From positions 12,677-76,676 of the forward strand of contig CAZSBF010000004.1 of NCBI GenBank assembly GCA_964605185.1: a stretch of 64,000 nucleotides of DNA, written 5' to 3'. The notes under the pieces were generated by a model that saw nothing but the letters and a program-made list of their open reading frames with translations, was not told the DNA's origin and did not search any database. Positions 54,382 through 62,182 of the stretch are shown in pieces; position 1 is the first letter of the stretch, and each line of letters opens with the position of its first letter. Source of the stretch: JACRIM01 sp964605185. GTDB lineage: Bacteria; Planctomycetota; Phycisphaerae; UBA1845; UTPLA1. Made by a program: the position numbers and the translations under genes.

Positions 54382-54861
54382 TTAGGGTCTCGCCCGGTGG
54401 CTGTCCGGCACGATGGCCCAGTCGCCGTTTGGGGAGCGGGCCAAGTCCATTACGCGACCTTTCTTGCCGAAGATCTCTATTCCTTGGCCATCGATCTGAA
54501 GAGTCCAAGGCCCGCGCGTCGGTGCGCCCTCCGGGAGTTTTGTCAGGTCGAGCACGACCTTTCGCACGTTTCGAGTCTTGACCTCCAGCCGGTTGCCGCC
54601 GGTCCAATCGGCCGAAATGGAGGCATCGACTTTTTCGTCGCCGGCCTCACGGAAGAGAACCCACGAGTCCTTCGGACGCGTGGGTGGAGGTGGTGGCTCG
54701 GGTGGTTTCGTAACAGGTCGTTCGACGCTTACCGGCGGTGGAGCGGTGGGCTCTTTGGCAGGCTGCGAGTCGGCCACGCGCGTGTTCTCTTTGCAACCGA
54801 TACTAAGAGAAAGGGCAATCGTCGCGAGCCAAAGTACAGGGTGCATCGCGCGATGGATCAT
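54382..54861 (-). CDS. Proline-rich hypothetical lipoprotein
   Basis: About 159 residues from the ATG at 54861, giving MIHRAMHPVLWLATIALSLSIGC, a lipoprotein signal with lipobox SIGC. A Pro/Thr-rich linker (about 28-65) leads to a small beta-rich domain (DSWVLFREAGDEKVDASISADW, VKTRNVRKVVLDLTKLPEG, WTLQIDGQGIEIFGKKG). No family was recognised. The frame continues to 54966, but that part would overlap the region just before hslV and is not credible. It is divergent from hslV. Confidence 0.65.
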   Translation of the reverse strand: MIHRAMHPVLWLATIALSLSIGCKENTRVADSQPAKEPTAPPPVSVERPVTKPPEPPPPPTRPKDSWVLFREAGDEKVDASISADWTGGNRLEVKTRNVRKVVLDLTKLPEGAPTRGPWTLQIDGQGIEIFGKKGRVMDLARSPNGDWAIVPDSHRARP

Positions 54862-54968
54862 CCTCTCACTGGCGCTTTGTATCTTGAACGTACGTGCATC
54901 TGATCGTCGTGGCATTGGCACCCTCCGCCGAAACATGATACCTTGGCTCCCAGCCTGAGGTTTCAATT

Positions 54969-55514
54969 ATGCCGACCCACCATCCGAAAATCCGATCGAC
55001 GACCATCCTTTCCGTTCGGCGAGACGGTTCCGTGGCCATGGGCGGCGATGGTCAGGTGACCCTCGGGGATTCGGTCCTCAAGGCCGACGCGGTGAAGGTG
55101 CGGAAGCTGTTCAAAGGCAAGGTTCTCGCGGGTTTTGCCGGTTCTGCGGCCGATGCGTTCGCGTTACTGGAACGATTCGAAGCGAAGCTGGATGAGTTCA
55201 AGGGCAACACCAAGCGAGCTGCGATAGAACTGGCCAAAGATTGGCGGACCGACCGGGCCCTGCGACGACTCGAAAGCTTGATCGCCGTGGCCGACAACGA
55301 CGTGAGCCTGATCATCGGCGGCAATGGCGATGTGATCGAGCCGACGGATGGCATCCTCGCCATCGGAAGCGGTGGTTCGTGCGCACTGGCCGCGGCACGG
55401 GCCCTGTTAAATCACACGACGATGGCATCAGGAGAAATCGTCGCCGCGGCACTGCGAATCGCGGGGGGAATCAACATTCACACGAATGAGCATGTGACGG
55501 TAGAGCAGCTTTAG
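54969..55514 (+). CDS. hslV: ATP-dependent protease peptidase subunit HslV
   Basis: N-terminal-nucleophile peptidase of the HslUV (ClpQY) protease, 181 residues. The mature N-terminus begins at TTILSVRRDGSVAMGGDGQVTLG with the catalytic Thr; KVRKLFKGKVLAGFAGSAADAFALLERFEAKL and the end GILAIGSGGSCALAAARALL are typical. The ATPase gene hslU, normally adjacent, is not here: the next gene is on the opposite strand. HslV cannot degrade folded proteins without HslU, so hslU must be elsewhere or the subunit pairs with another ATPase. Confidence 0.95.
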   Translation: MPTHHPKIRSTTILSVRRDGSVAMGGDGQVTLGDSVLKADAVKVRKLFKGKVLAGFAGSAADAFALLERFEAKLDEFKGNTKRAAIELAKDWRTDRALRRLESLIAVADNDVSLIIGGNGDVIEPTDGILAIGSGGSCALAAARALLNHTTMASGEIVAAALRIAGGINIHTNEHVTVEQL

Positions 55515-55549
55515 CACCGATCACATACGACGCCGTCACGAAGACGTGA

Positions 55550-56848
55550 TCAGGTGCCGAGTAGTAGACTCACGAACGAATCTATGTCGGCGTCGTTGAC
55601 TGTCCCGCTCAGATTGGTGTCTGCCGAGCATGCGGACAAGCTTGGCGCGGTGGGTGTGGCAAGTTCTCTTGTAAACGCCTGAATGTCCAGCGCGTCAATG
55701 CGTGTATCGCCATTTACATCGCCGGTACCTTTCGCACCAGCAGACACGTTGCAGCCGCATAGGCCAGGAGCGATGCGCGTCGGGTCGGTGGGGCAGCCGT
55801 CGGTGCAGTCCGGCGTGCCGTCGTTGTCAGTATCGAGTGCACAGGGATTTGCGATTCGAAGATCCACGACGATGGGCAGATGATCGGATGTCGTAGTATC
55901 GAGCGTGTCGCCGGGCTGCAGTCCCGCGGCGGATCGGGCAGCGGGGGTCATGGTGTTGGTGTTAAGGATGAACTTGTTCACGGCGTTGAACGCGGAGTCG
56001 GCGGTCATGAATCGATCGAGGGCCGACGGCGGAAAGGACGTGCTACCTTGCCAGGTGAAGTTGTTGCCAGTGAACGGATCAACCGGATTGAGATTGGTCA
56101 GGTTGGTAACATCCCAGTCGCCTTTGACATCTGTCCCGAAGGTGGCGCTGTCTTGAATGTCACCCGTGAGAAGCGTCGTCTCCGGCTGCGGGCCGCCGAC
56201 GAGGTTGAAGTCGCCGAGGATGACGATGGGCGTGTTCGCGGGAAGGGCGATGTTGTCGCCCGAGGCCCGCACGGCGCCGCGGGCATCGCCGAGCCAGTTG
56301 GCAATTGCATCGGCACTGCGCTGTCGATTGCCATCTTCCGAGCCGCCGGGGTTGCCGCAGCATTTAAGATGCACACCCAGCAAATAGACATCCACGGGAT
56401 ACGACGCGTTGGGCAGGTCGGCGAGGGCAATTGTCACACCACGAGTGGATGACGCGGGGATAGTGTCCGTGCGCTTCAAGGTAAGCGGATATCGGGATGC
56501 AATGGCGTTTCGCGTGCCGCCGAGGAGGCCGAAGTGGATTTGCCATCCTGCGCCGCCGATCGGCATGATGCTGTTGAGCCGCGTCGCCATCGCCGATGTC
56601 GAGACGGCCGAAGTGATTTCCTCGAAGCATATAATGTCGGGCTGCAGGGCGATCAAGATTCGATTAAACGCGGCATCGGCTGCCGGCTCGGCGATAAACC
56701 GTCGTTCCGTGTTGTACGCCATGATGCGGATGTCGAGGGGATGGTCCTTCGAGTAATCGCCCACCAGTGGATTGAGCGCGTACACAGATGAGGCAATCAG
56801 ACTGACGATGATCGCTACGGCACCCAATCGCTGAATTGCTGTACTCAT
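55550..56848 (-). CDS. Secreted endonuclease/exonuclease/phosphatase-family protein with dockerin-like tail
   Basis: Exported protein of about 432 residues from the ATG at 56848. The signal peptide is near 1-25. The EEP fold covers about 40-335: MAYNTERR, DIICFEEIT with the metal Glu, GVHLKCCGNPGGSEDGNRQR, VILGDFNLVG and TSDHLPIVVDL hold the catalytic Asp/Asn/His. Then a TSP3-like DTDNDGTPDCTDGCP segment and a dockerin-like pair (GDVNGDTRIDALDIQAF, SADTNLSGTVNDADIDSFVSLLL) close the protein. It may be a nuclease or phosphodiesterase acting outside the cell. A lipoprotein gene lies 23 bases upstream. Confidence 0.85.
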   Translation of the reverse strand: MSTAIQRLGAVAIIVSLIASSVYALNPLVGDYSKDHPLDIRIMAYNTERRFIAEPAADAAFNRILIALQPDIICFEEITSAVSTSAMATRLNSIMPIGGAGWQIHFGLLGGTRNAIASRYPLTLKRTDTIPASSTRGVTIALADLPNASYPVDVYLLGVHLKCCGNPGGSEDGNRQRSADAIANWLGDARGAVRASGDNIALPANTPIVILGDFNLVGGPQPETTLLTGDIQDSATFGTDVKGDWDVTNLTNLNPVDPFTGNNFTWQGSTSFPPSALDRFMTADSAFNAVNKFILNTNTMTPAARSAAGLQPGDTLDTTTSDHLPIVVDLRIANPCALDTDNDGTPDCTDGCPTDPTRIAPGLCGCNVSAGAKGTGDVNGDTRIDALDIQAFTRELATPTAPSLSACSADTNLSGTVNDADIDSFVSLLLGT

Positions 56849-56871
56849 CTGCTCCACCCGACGCCATTGTA

Positions 56872-57303
56872 TCAAATTCGTCGGAGCGTTACGGGGGTCG
56901 TCGTCGTCGGAATCGAAACAACGCCGGGGATGATGGGGATTGCCTGTGTCACATTTCCCGCAAGGCTGCCATCCAATTGGAGGGTGACGTCAAAGGTGTA
57001 CTCGATGTTGGTAAGGCTGATGATGGAGCCGGCCGGCGGGGCGGCAACGGATTTCCAGATGATCTGCGTGCCAGTCCGGGTCGCCGGATTGGATTGCTGG
57101 ACGATCCACTCGGCGTTGTTGACGTTGACGCGGACCATTCGATCCTGGCTGAATTGCACGATATAGGTTGCGCTGCCAAGTACGACCTGAGTGGGCGTTC
57201 CAATCCAAGTGCCATCCTGCGGCGAGAGGAAGCCGGGGATTCCATTGCAGCCGAGGATTGGTGAAAGGAGAAGAAAGGTCAGGAGCAATCGTCGTCGAAT
57301 CAT
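56872..57303 (-). CDS. Hypothetical lipoprotein
   Basis: A 143-residue lipoprotein: MIRRRLLLTFLLLSPILGC with lipobox ILGC, then a beta-rich chain (GTWIGTPTQVVLGSATYIVQFS, WIVQQSNPATRTGTQIIWK, YTFDVTLQLDGSLAGNVTQ). The family was not recognised; the pattern resembles small secreted lipoproteins that bind hydrophobic or polysaccharide ligands. It is followed 23 bases later by the secreted endonuclease gene and is probably cotranscribed with it. A similar layout is seen in the lipoprotein at 58478. Confidence 0.7.
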   Translation of the reverse strand: MIRRRLLLTFLLLSPILGCNGIPGFLSPQDGTWIGTPTQVVLGSATYIVQFSQDRMVRVNVNNAEWIVQQSNPATRTGTQIIWKSVAAPPAGSIISLTNIEYTFDVTLQLDGSLAGNVTQAIPIIPGVVSIPTTTTPVTLRRI

Positions 57304-57393
57304 GGGAGTATTCCAATCATTCGCGAGGCGGGTTCGGCGAGGGCAGGTTGCATCCGATTATACGCACTTGCATGCGGCGTGTTTGACATCGTG

Positions 57394-57747
57394 TTATGGG
57401 TCGATGACGCGCTCCCACCAATCGCGCAGATTGCCGTCAGGCAGGGCGGAGTTGCACTTGGCACATTTGGTTTGACGACGCTCTTTTCCAAGGGCTGCAC
57501 CACAGTTCAGACACATCTGGAAGTCGCTTTCGCGAAGCGCCTGACGGAGGCTTGAAAGGCGCGCCGTGCGAATTCCCTCGGCAATCAATGCGATGATGGT
57601 GATAAACAGGGCGACGGTGAGAAGGAGATCGCCGGGAATCCCGACCAATGCGACGGCGACCAGCAACAACATTAGATGAACGATCTTGGCCGGCAGCTCG
57701 GCCCGAACAACGAGGCGTGGCGGATTTTGAGCGGCTGGAGCGGGCAT
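57394..57747 (-). CDS. Small membrane protein with C-terminal zinc ribbon
   Basis: A 117-residue protein with two hydrophobic segments (about 22-38 and 42-58) and a C-terminal zinc-ribbon made of C79-x2-C82 and C95-x2-C98 (CLNCG, CAKCN). A DUF-type hypothetical; the family was not recognised. It may be a membrane regulator that reads metal or redox state, but nothing shows this. It is a single minus-strand gene 90 bases from the neighbouring lipoprotein gene start. Confidence 0.7.
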   Translation of the reverse strand: MPAPAAQNPPRLVVRAELPAKIVHLMLLLVAVALVGIPGDLLLTVALFITIIALIAEGIRTARLSSLRQALRESDFQMCLNCGAALGKERRQTKCAKCNSALPDGNLRDWWERVIDP

Positions 57748-57918
57748 GAAGGGTGATTATGGCCCAAGACGTGAACGATTTACAGGGCCGCGTTCGTGGG
57801 ACGTTCGCAGGCGTAGCGCGCCCTTTGGAAATCCACCAAAACGAAGGCTATCACACCTAACGTGCAGTACTTCGTGATGCATGAATCGAATGGACCTCGC
57901 GAGCATTTGGAGCGGACG

Positions 57919-58443
57919 ATGATTCGAGTGGTTTTGACGGCGGTCATTGCAATGTTAGGTGTCGGTTGTTCTGCATATGAGGCCTTTTTTCCACCGCTTG
58001 CGACGGTCGAGAATGTGGACGTCTCGCGTTATGTTGGAAAATGGTATGAAATCGCCAAGTACCCGAATCCATTCCAACAGCAGTGTGTCGGCGGAACCAC
58101 GGCGGAATATGCGGTATTGGATGACGGACGCGTCCAAGTTCTCAACAAATGCAATACCGCTGGAGGAACTGTGGACTCGATTGAAGGCCGAGCGCGAATC
58201 GTGGATACCACGACGAATGCAAGACTGGCCGTGGGGTTCTTCGGCCCGTTTGAGGGGGCCTACTGGATTCTGGAAATCGGCCCAAACTACGAATATGCCG
58301 TTGTAGGCGAGCCGAGCCGTTCGACGCTATGGATTCTGTCGCGAACGTCAACGATGGATGATGCGACGTATCAGGATATTCTCTCACGCCTGCCGGATCG
58401 TGGATACGACGCGAGCAAGTTAGTGGTCACTCCGCAGCCATAA
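57919..58443 (+). CDS. Outer-membrane lipocalin (Blc type)
   Basis: Lipocalin of 174 residues from the ATG at 57919 (GGAG nearby), giving MIRVVLTAVIAMLGVGC with lipobox GVGC. The family signature VGKWYEIAKYPNPFQQQC is followed by TAEYAVLDDGRVQVLNKC (the two Cys likely form a disulfide), then VGFFGPFEGAYWILEIGPNYEYAVVGEPSRSTLWILSRT, as in bacterial Blc. It would bind lysophospholipids or other hydrophobic compounds at the outer membrane. The open frame extends upstream to 57862 but begins in non-coding sequence. Confidence 0.9.
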   Translation: MIRVVLTAVIAMLGVGCSAYEAFFPPLATVENVDVSRYVGKWYEIAKYPNPFQQQCVGGTTAEYAVLDDGRVQVLNKCNTAGGTVDSIEGRARIVDTTTNARLAVGFFGPFEGAYWILEIGPNYEYAVVGEPSRSTLWILSRTSTMDDATYQDILSRLPDRGYDASKLVVTPQP

Positions 58444-58477
58444 GATCATTGCCATTCTCTTGACGATTGACGTGCAA

Positions 58478-58939
58478 CTACGATCGTGCCATTAACGCAG
58501 GCGTGATGGTCGGCCCATTCTTGTCGCCGATGATCTCGTCGCGACGGGTTCCGACAAATCCGCCGTCGATCTGCAAGCTGCCCGTGAACGAGAGTCGCCC
58601 CTGTAGATCGGTTTGATTGTTCAATCGGTAGGTGAGGGTCAGCGTGATCAAGTCGCCGGCGCGGGTGATGACAGGGCTGTTGAGGATGGCAGCGACGAAA
58701 CCCCGGCCGTCGGATGAGCACGTCAGATCGAGAATGGATACACGCGACTCCTGAATCACGAGGCAGGATTGGACGCCGTCAAATCCTGTCACGGTCCAAC
58801 GGCCATCCAGATTCACAAGGACCGCGGGAGCAGGCGGAACGTCGATGTTGAAATTCAGATTGGGGCGCAGCGGGGCCACCACGCCCGAACCACAGGCCAA
58901 GGCAAGCGCAAACAATGAAAGAGCGGCGAGACGCTTCAT
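58478..58939 (-). CDS. Hypothetical lipoprotein
   Basis: A 153-residue exported lipoprotein: MKRLAALSLFALALAC with lipobox ALAC. The rest is a small beta-barrel-like chain (LDGRWTVTGFDGVQSCLVIQE, LTCSSDGRGFVAAI, TRAGDLITLTLTYRLNNQTDLQGRLSFTGSLQIDGG). The pattern of repeated short strands resembles lipocalin-like or META-like small lipoproteins, but no family match is certain. It is convergent with the lipocalin gene (34 bases between stops). Confidence 0.7.
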   Translation of the reverse strand: MKRLAALSLFALALACGSGVVAPLRPNLNFNIDVPPAPAVLVNLDGRWTVTGFDGVQSCLVIQESRVSILDLTCSSDGRGFVAAILNSPVITRAGDLITLTLTYRLNNQTDLQGRLSFTGSLQIDGGFVGTRRDEIIGDKNGPTITPALMARS

Positions 58940-59105
58940 TGGATTCCCCCTCTGAATCCGTGGGCGCTTAATCGAAGGATGCTATGCAGTTGTTGGATGG
59001 GGGTTCAAGGCGGGGGAGGGGGATGAGGCTCGCAGCTTATCGGCCGCGGTGTCAGCAGCGCCGCGGGTGATTACACTACCGGACGAGTCGAGGAAAGGAT
59101 CACCC

Positions 59106-59648
59106 ATGAGCACCGTCGCGGATATCAGCAAGAGCAGCATCTACCAGGACAAATTAATGGGTTTGCTGGGAGGGCGCGATCCCATCGACGTCCTGAGTCG
59201 AACGGCGGACGCGCTGGCGACGATGGTGCGAGGGAATTCGGTGGCGGATCTGCAGGCCCGGCCGTTTGAGGGCAAGTGGACACCGGCGGAGATCTTCGGA
59301 CACCTGATCGATTCGGAGTGGGTGTACGGATTTCGCGTGCGGTTGATCTACTCGGAGCATGAGCCGGCCATCATCGGGATGGATCAGGACAAATGGGTTT
59401 CTGCGCAGGCCTATGGCACACGAGACCCCGGGGAAATGGTGGAGCAGTTTCGACAACTGCGAGCGGTGAACGTGGGGCTGTGGATGCGAATGACGCCGGC
59501 GGACCTGCAGCGGTGCGGGGTTCACAATGAGCGGGGACGTGAGTCGCTCGGGGTCATGTTGAAGATGCACGCGGGGCATGACTTGTCGCACATCGATCAG
59601 TTAACGCGGTATATTGCCGCGGTGAAGTCCGGCAAATTGCGATCCTGA
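59106..59648 (+). CDS. DinB/YfiT-like metal-dependent four-helix-bundle protein
   Basis: A 180-residue DinB superfamily protein. The metal-binding His pattern is visible: GKWTPAEIFGHLIDSEWVYGFRVRLIY with one His, then KMHAGHDLSHIDQLTRY with HxxxH-type His residues. Members use a metal with bacillithiol or other thiols; the substrate is unknown. The ATG at 59106 has GAGGAAAGG upstream, so the longer frame from 59049 was discarded. The following gene begins 31 bases later. Confidence 0.85.
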   Translation: MSTVADISKSSIYQDKLMGLLGGRDPIDVLSRTADALATMVRGNSVADLQARPFEGKWTPAEIFGHLIDSEWVYGFRVRLIYSEHEPAIIGMDQDKWVSAQAYGTRDPGEMVEQFRQLRAVNVGLWMRMTPADLQRCGVHNERGRESLGVMLKMHAGHDLSHIDQLTRYIAAVKSGKLRS

Positions 59649-59679
59649 CGCCTTCGGCGTTTCAGAAAGGAATGTCATC

Positions 59680-60465
59680 ATGGTTCGTATCATTGAGAAA
59701 CACGTTTCGCACGCTGCCTTTATTGCCTGCGTGATGTTCCCGGCGATTGTTATGGCAGGTGAGTCGCTGGAGTCCGTCGCGAAGCAACTGGAAGGCGTGG
59801 GTGGGAAGCTCAAGTCCATGTCTGCCAAGCAGTTGGTGGAGGTCAATTCCGACTCGGGCGACCTGAAGATGGAGAGCCATACGTCTGGCAAGTACGAGTA
59901 TGTTCGCAAAGGAGAGGAAACGCTGTGGCGTCTCGAATCGGAGACGTCGAGTGTCACCACGGTCGCGGGCAACAAGGTCAAGATGGATCAGAAGGCCACC
60001 ATGATCTGTGACGGAAAGTTCATTTACTCGATCAGCGAGACCATGGGCCAGAAGACGGCGATGAAGAATGCCGCCCCGAAAAACGACACGTCGGTGGCCG
60101 GGAAGGGATTCTTCGACACGCTCAAGAAGGACAACACGCTCAAGCTGCTGCCGGATGACAAGGTGGGCGGCAAGGAGGCCTTCGTGATTGAGGCGGTGCC
60201 CAAGTCCAAGGGGCCCGAGGTGAGCATCGGACGAATGCACTATTTCCTTCTGAAGGATTGCGGCATCGTGGCCAAGACAGTGATGTTCGACACCTCCGGG
60301 AAGCCGATGACGACGGTGACGATGTCGGACCTGAAGATCAATCCCGAGATTTCCGGCGAGCGATTCAAGGCTCCGCAGGGTGTGCAGTTTATGGACACGG
60401 ATGCCATGCGGACTCGACACCTGCAGGGTGAGGACAAGAAGGCCGACGGGAAGAAGAAGCCGTAA
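59680..60465 (+). CDS. LolA-like periplasmic carrier or hypothetical exported protein
   Basis: A 261-residue protein with a signal peptide (about 1-26, ends MAG). The chain resembles LolA/LolB-type outer-membrane lipoprotein carriers in layout: an open beta-barrel with long strands (SDSGDLKMESHTSGKYEYVRKGEETLWRLESE, KATMICDGKFIYSIS, KEAFVIEAVPKSKG, GIVAKTVMFDTSGKPMTTVTMSDLKINPEI). A Lys-rich tail follows. LolA proteins shuttle lipoproteins across the periplasm; this role is a guess here because key residues are not clear. It may form an operon with the DUF4286 gene 21 bases later. Confidence 0.65.
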   Translation: MVRIIEKHVSHAAFIACVMFPAIVMAGESLESVAKQLEGVGGKLKSMSAKQLVEVNSDSGDLKMESHTSGKYEYVRKGEETLWRLESETSSVTTVAGNKVKMDQKATMICDGKFIYSISETMGQKTAMKNAAPKNDTSVAGKGFFDTLKKDNTLKLLPDDKVGGKEAFVIEAVPKSKGPEVSIGRMHYFLLKDCGIVAKTVMFDTSGKPMTTVTMSDLKINPEISGERFKAPQGVQFMDTDAMRTRHLQGEDKKADGKKKP

Positions 60466-60486
60466 GGCATCGAGTGGGATCAGGCC

Positions 60487-60801
60487 ATGAGCCGCGTGTT
60501 TTATGAAGTGCAGGCCACGATCGCCGATGAAGCGACGGAGGCGGCCTGGCTGGCTTGGATAGAGTCGAAGCACTTCACGGATGTCATCGTGGCTGGCGCA
60601 GTGTCTGCTCGATTGGTGAAACTCGATGCCGTTCGCACCTACGCTTCGCAGTATGAGTTTGCCAATCGTGCTGAGTTTGACGCATACATTCTGAATGAGG
60701 CACCGCGGTTGCGGGCCGAGGGGTTGGAGTTGTTCGGGACCGACGCAATCCACTATGTCCGTCGATCAGGGACCATCGAACATGGCCAGGCGTACAGCTA
60801 A
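60487..60801 (+). CDS. DUF4286 family protein
   Basis: A 104-residue protein of the DUF4286 family: VFYEVQATIADEATEAAWLAWIESKHFTDVIVAGAVSARLV then RTYASQYEFANRAEFDAYILNEAPRLRAEGLELFG. The fold is ferredoxin-like; function unknown. No signal peptide. It ends 30 bases before a bidirectional terminator and follows the LolA-like gene closely. Confidence 0.87.
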   Translation: MSRVFYEVQATIADEATEAAWLAWIESKHFTDVIVAGAVSARLVKLDAVRTYASQYEFANRAEFDAYILNEAPRLRAEGLELFGTDAIHYVRRSGTIEHGQAYS

Positions 60802-60831
60802 TTAGACCTACGTCTGTTACGAACAAAAGAG

Positions 60832-60870
60832 AAAGGCCCGCCGCATGATGCGACGGGCCTTTGTTCTTTT
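60832..60870. terminator. Bidirectional intrinsic terminator
   Basis: AAAGGCCCG (60832-60840) pairs with CGGGCCTTT (60854-60862), with an inner CGCA/TGCG stem. T-runs follow on both strands (TTTGTTCTTTTT on plus, TTTCTCTTTT on minus). It serves the DUF4286 gene and the convergent Cys-rich protein gene. Confidence 0.88.
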
Positions 60871-60897
60871 TACAGCTGCGATTGAATCAATCGAGGC

Positions 60898-61878
60898 TTA
60901 GATCTTCGCGAGCTTCTCGGCGAAGTCGCGGGCGGCCTCGAACTTGGCCTTGGCCAAGGCGATGCGGGCTTCGATTTCGCAGTCCATCTTGTCTTTATTG
61001 ACCATGTACTTGACCTTGCCTTCGGCCTTGGCTGTCGGGCAGACCTCGCTGGCGCAGGAGACTTCCTTGCCATCCACGATGTACTTCATGGCGATCGGCT
61101 TGACGGCCGTCATCGCGCTCTCGCGGGCCTTGGCGGCCTCGTCGCGGGTCTTGAAGTTGCGGCCCATGACCATGTACTTGACTTCCTTGGCGTTCTTGCA
61201 GCAGGCCTCGATCTCTTCCTTGGTCATGGCGACGGCCTTGGCCTTGGTGCCATCCTTGCAGCAGCCATCGGACTTGGCGGCGATGGCCTTTGCACCACTC
61301 TTGCAGCAGCCGGCATTATCCGACTTGGCGGCGACGGCGGTTGTCTTTTCGCCGGTCTTGGTGCACGTGCCACCTTCGGACTTCGCGGCGACGGTGGTCT
61401 CACCCTTGGTGCAGGTGCCTTCGGACTTGGCGGAGACGGTCGCGCCCTTGGCGCCCTTTTCTGCACAGCAGCTTGTCTTGTCTTTGCAGAGCATGACCTT
61501 GCCGTCGGCGACGCAGGCGATGGTCATGTAGTTCTCAACATATTCCTCGCTGACGTCGGCGAGGGCGGCCATGGCCTTATCCTTGCAATCGAACTTCTGA
61601 TCGGCGACCTGGTAGATGATGCCGGTCTTGGCATCCTTGGCGGCCTTGGCGGCTGACATGCAGCACTCGTAGCTCTTGCCGTTGACGACCATGGCCATCG
61701 TGGGGAAGCCTTCGGTCGTGCCGCCGCAGGTCTTGGTGCAGGAGGCATCGGACTTGGCCGTGATTTTGGTGCCTTTGTCCTTGTCGCCGGAACAACAAGC
61801 GGGACCGGCAAAGACGCTGGCGGCGGTGAAGCTACACACGCAGGCCAGAGCCGCAGCAAGGGTGAACAATCGTCGCAT
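60898..61878 (-). CDS. Secreted cysteine-rich repeat protein of unknown function
   Basis: A 326-residue exported protein: signal peptide about 1-24 (ends VFA), then a mature chain with about 22 Cys, many as CC pairs (PACCSG, YECCMS, TSCCAE, GCCKSG, GCCKDG, ACCKN). Two regions of about 30-residue units (YxVxxxxFxC-x3-A..A type: IIYQVADQKFDCKDKAMAAL, VKYMVMGRNFKTRDEAAKAR, KYIVDGKEVSCASEVC, VKYMVNKDKMDCEIEARIALAKAKF) flank a central low-complexity part of AAKSxG and CTKxG repeats. No known family was recognised. Metal or redox binding in the periplasm is plausible only from composition. A strong AAAGGAG site precedes the ATG. Confidence 0.8.
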   Translation of the reverse strand: MRRLFTLAAALACVCSFTAASVFAGPACCSGDKDKGTKITAKSDASCTKTCGGTTEGFPTMAMVVNGKSYECCMSAAKAAKDAKTGIIYQVADQKFDCKDKAMAALADVSEEYVENYMTIACVADGKVMLCKDKTSCCAEKGAKGATVSAKSEGTCTKGETTVAAKSEGGTCTKTGEKTTAVAAKSDNAGCCKSGAKAIAAKSDGCCKDGTKAKAVAMTKEEIEACCKNAKEVKYMVMGRNFKTRDEAAKARESAMTAVKPIAMKYIVDGKEVSCASEVCPTAKAEGKVKYMVNKDKMDCEIEARIALAKAKFEAARDFAEKLAKI

Positions 61879-62006
61879 GATCTAATCTCCTTTGGGATGA
61901 TTCCCGTGTTCGTTCGATCGACGGCACCTTGCCGCCGAGTCAGTTCGCTTTTGTTATCTGAGTTTCTTTCTCACGTGAGCCGAAGCCCCCATATTCAACA
62001 AATCGC

Positions 62007-62012
62007 ATTATA
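62007..62012 (-). promoter_or_regulatory. Probable -10 box of the Cys-rich protein gene
   Basis: Perfect TATAAT on the minus strand, 129 bases before the start codon. The -35 region at the right spacing is weak, so this rests mainly on the -10 hexamer. Confidence 0.42.
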
Positions 62013-62154
62013 ACGGCTCGCGCTCACGGTACGCACCTTTGAGAGGGTGTAGACCGCGATTCTCCACGCATGGTTAACCGGCAAATCGTGCGGCCTATTC
62101 CTCCCGAATTGTGTAACACGTTGTCACGCCATAACCTCTTGCCTTGTCCGCAGT

Positions 62155-62160
62155 TATAAT
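62155..62160 (+). promoter_or_regulatory. Probable -10 box of miaA
   Basis: Perfect TATAAT, 22 bases before the miaA GTG, which gives a very short leader. No good -35 hexamer at 16-18 bases upstream. Confidence 0.42.
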
Positions 62161-62182
62161 GCGTGCGATTTGAGGTCCCGCC

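Larger units (their letters stand above)
61879..62182. other. Divergent intergenic region between the Cys-rich protein gene and miaA
   Basis: About 300 bases without a gene. It holds a minus-strand TATAAT (62007-62012) for the Cys-rich gene and a plus-strand TATAAT (62155-62160) for miaA, annotated separately. Confidence 0.6.
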
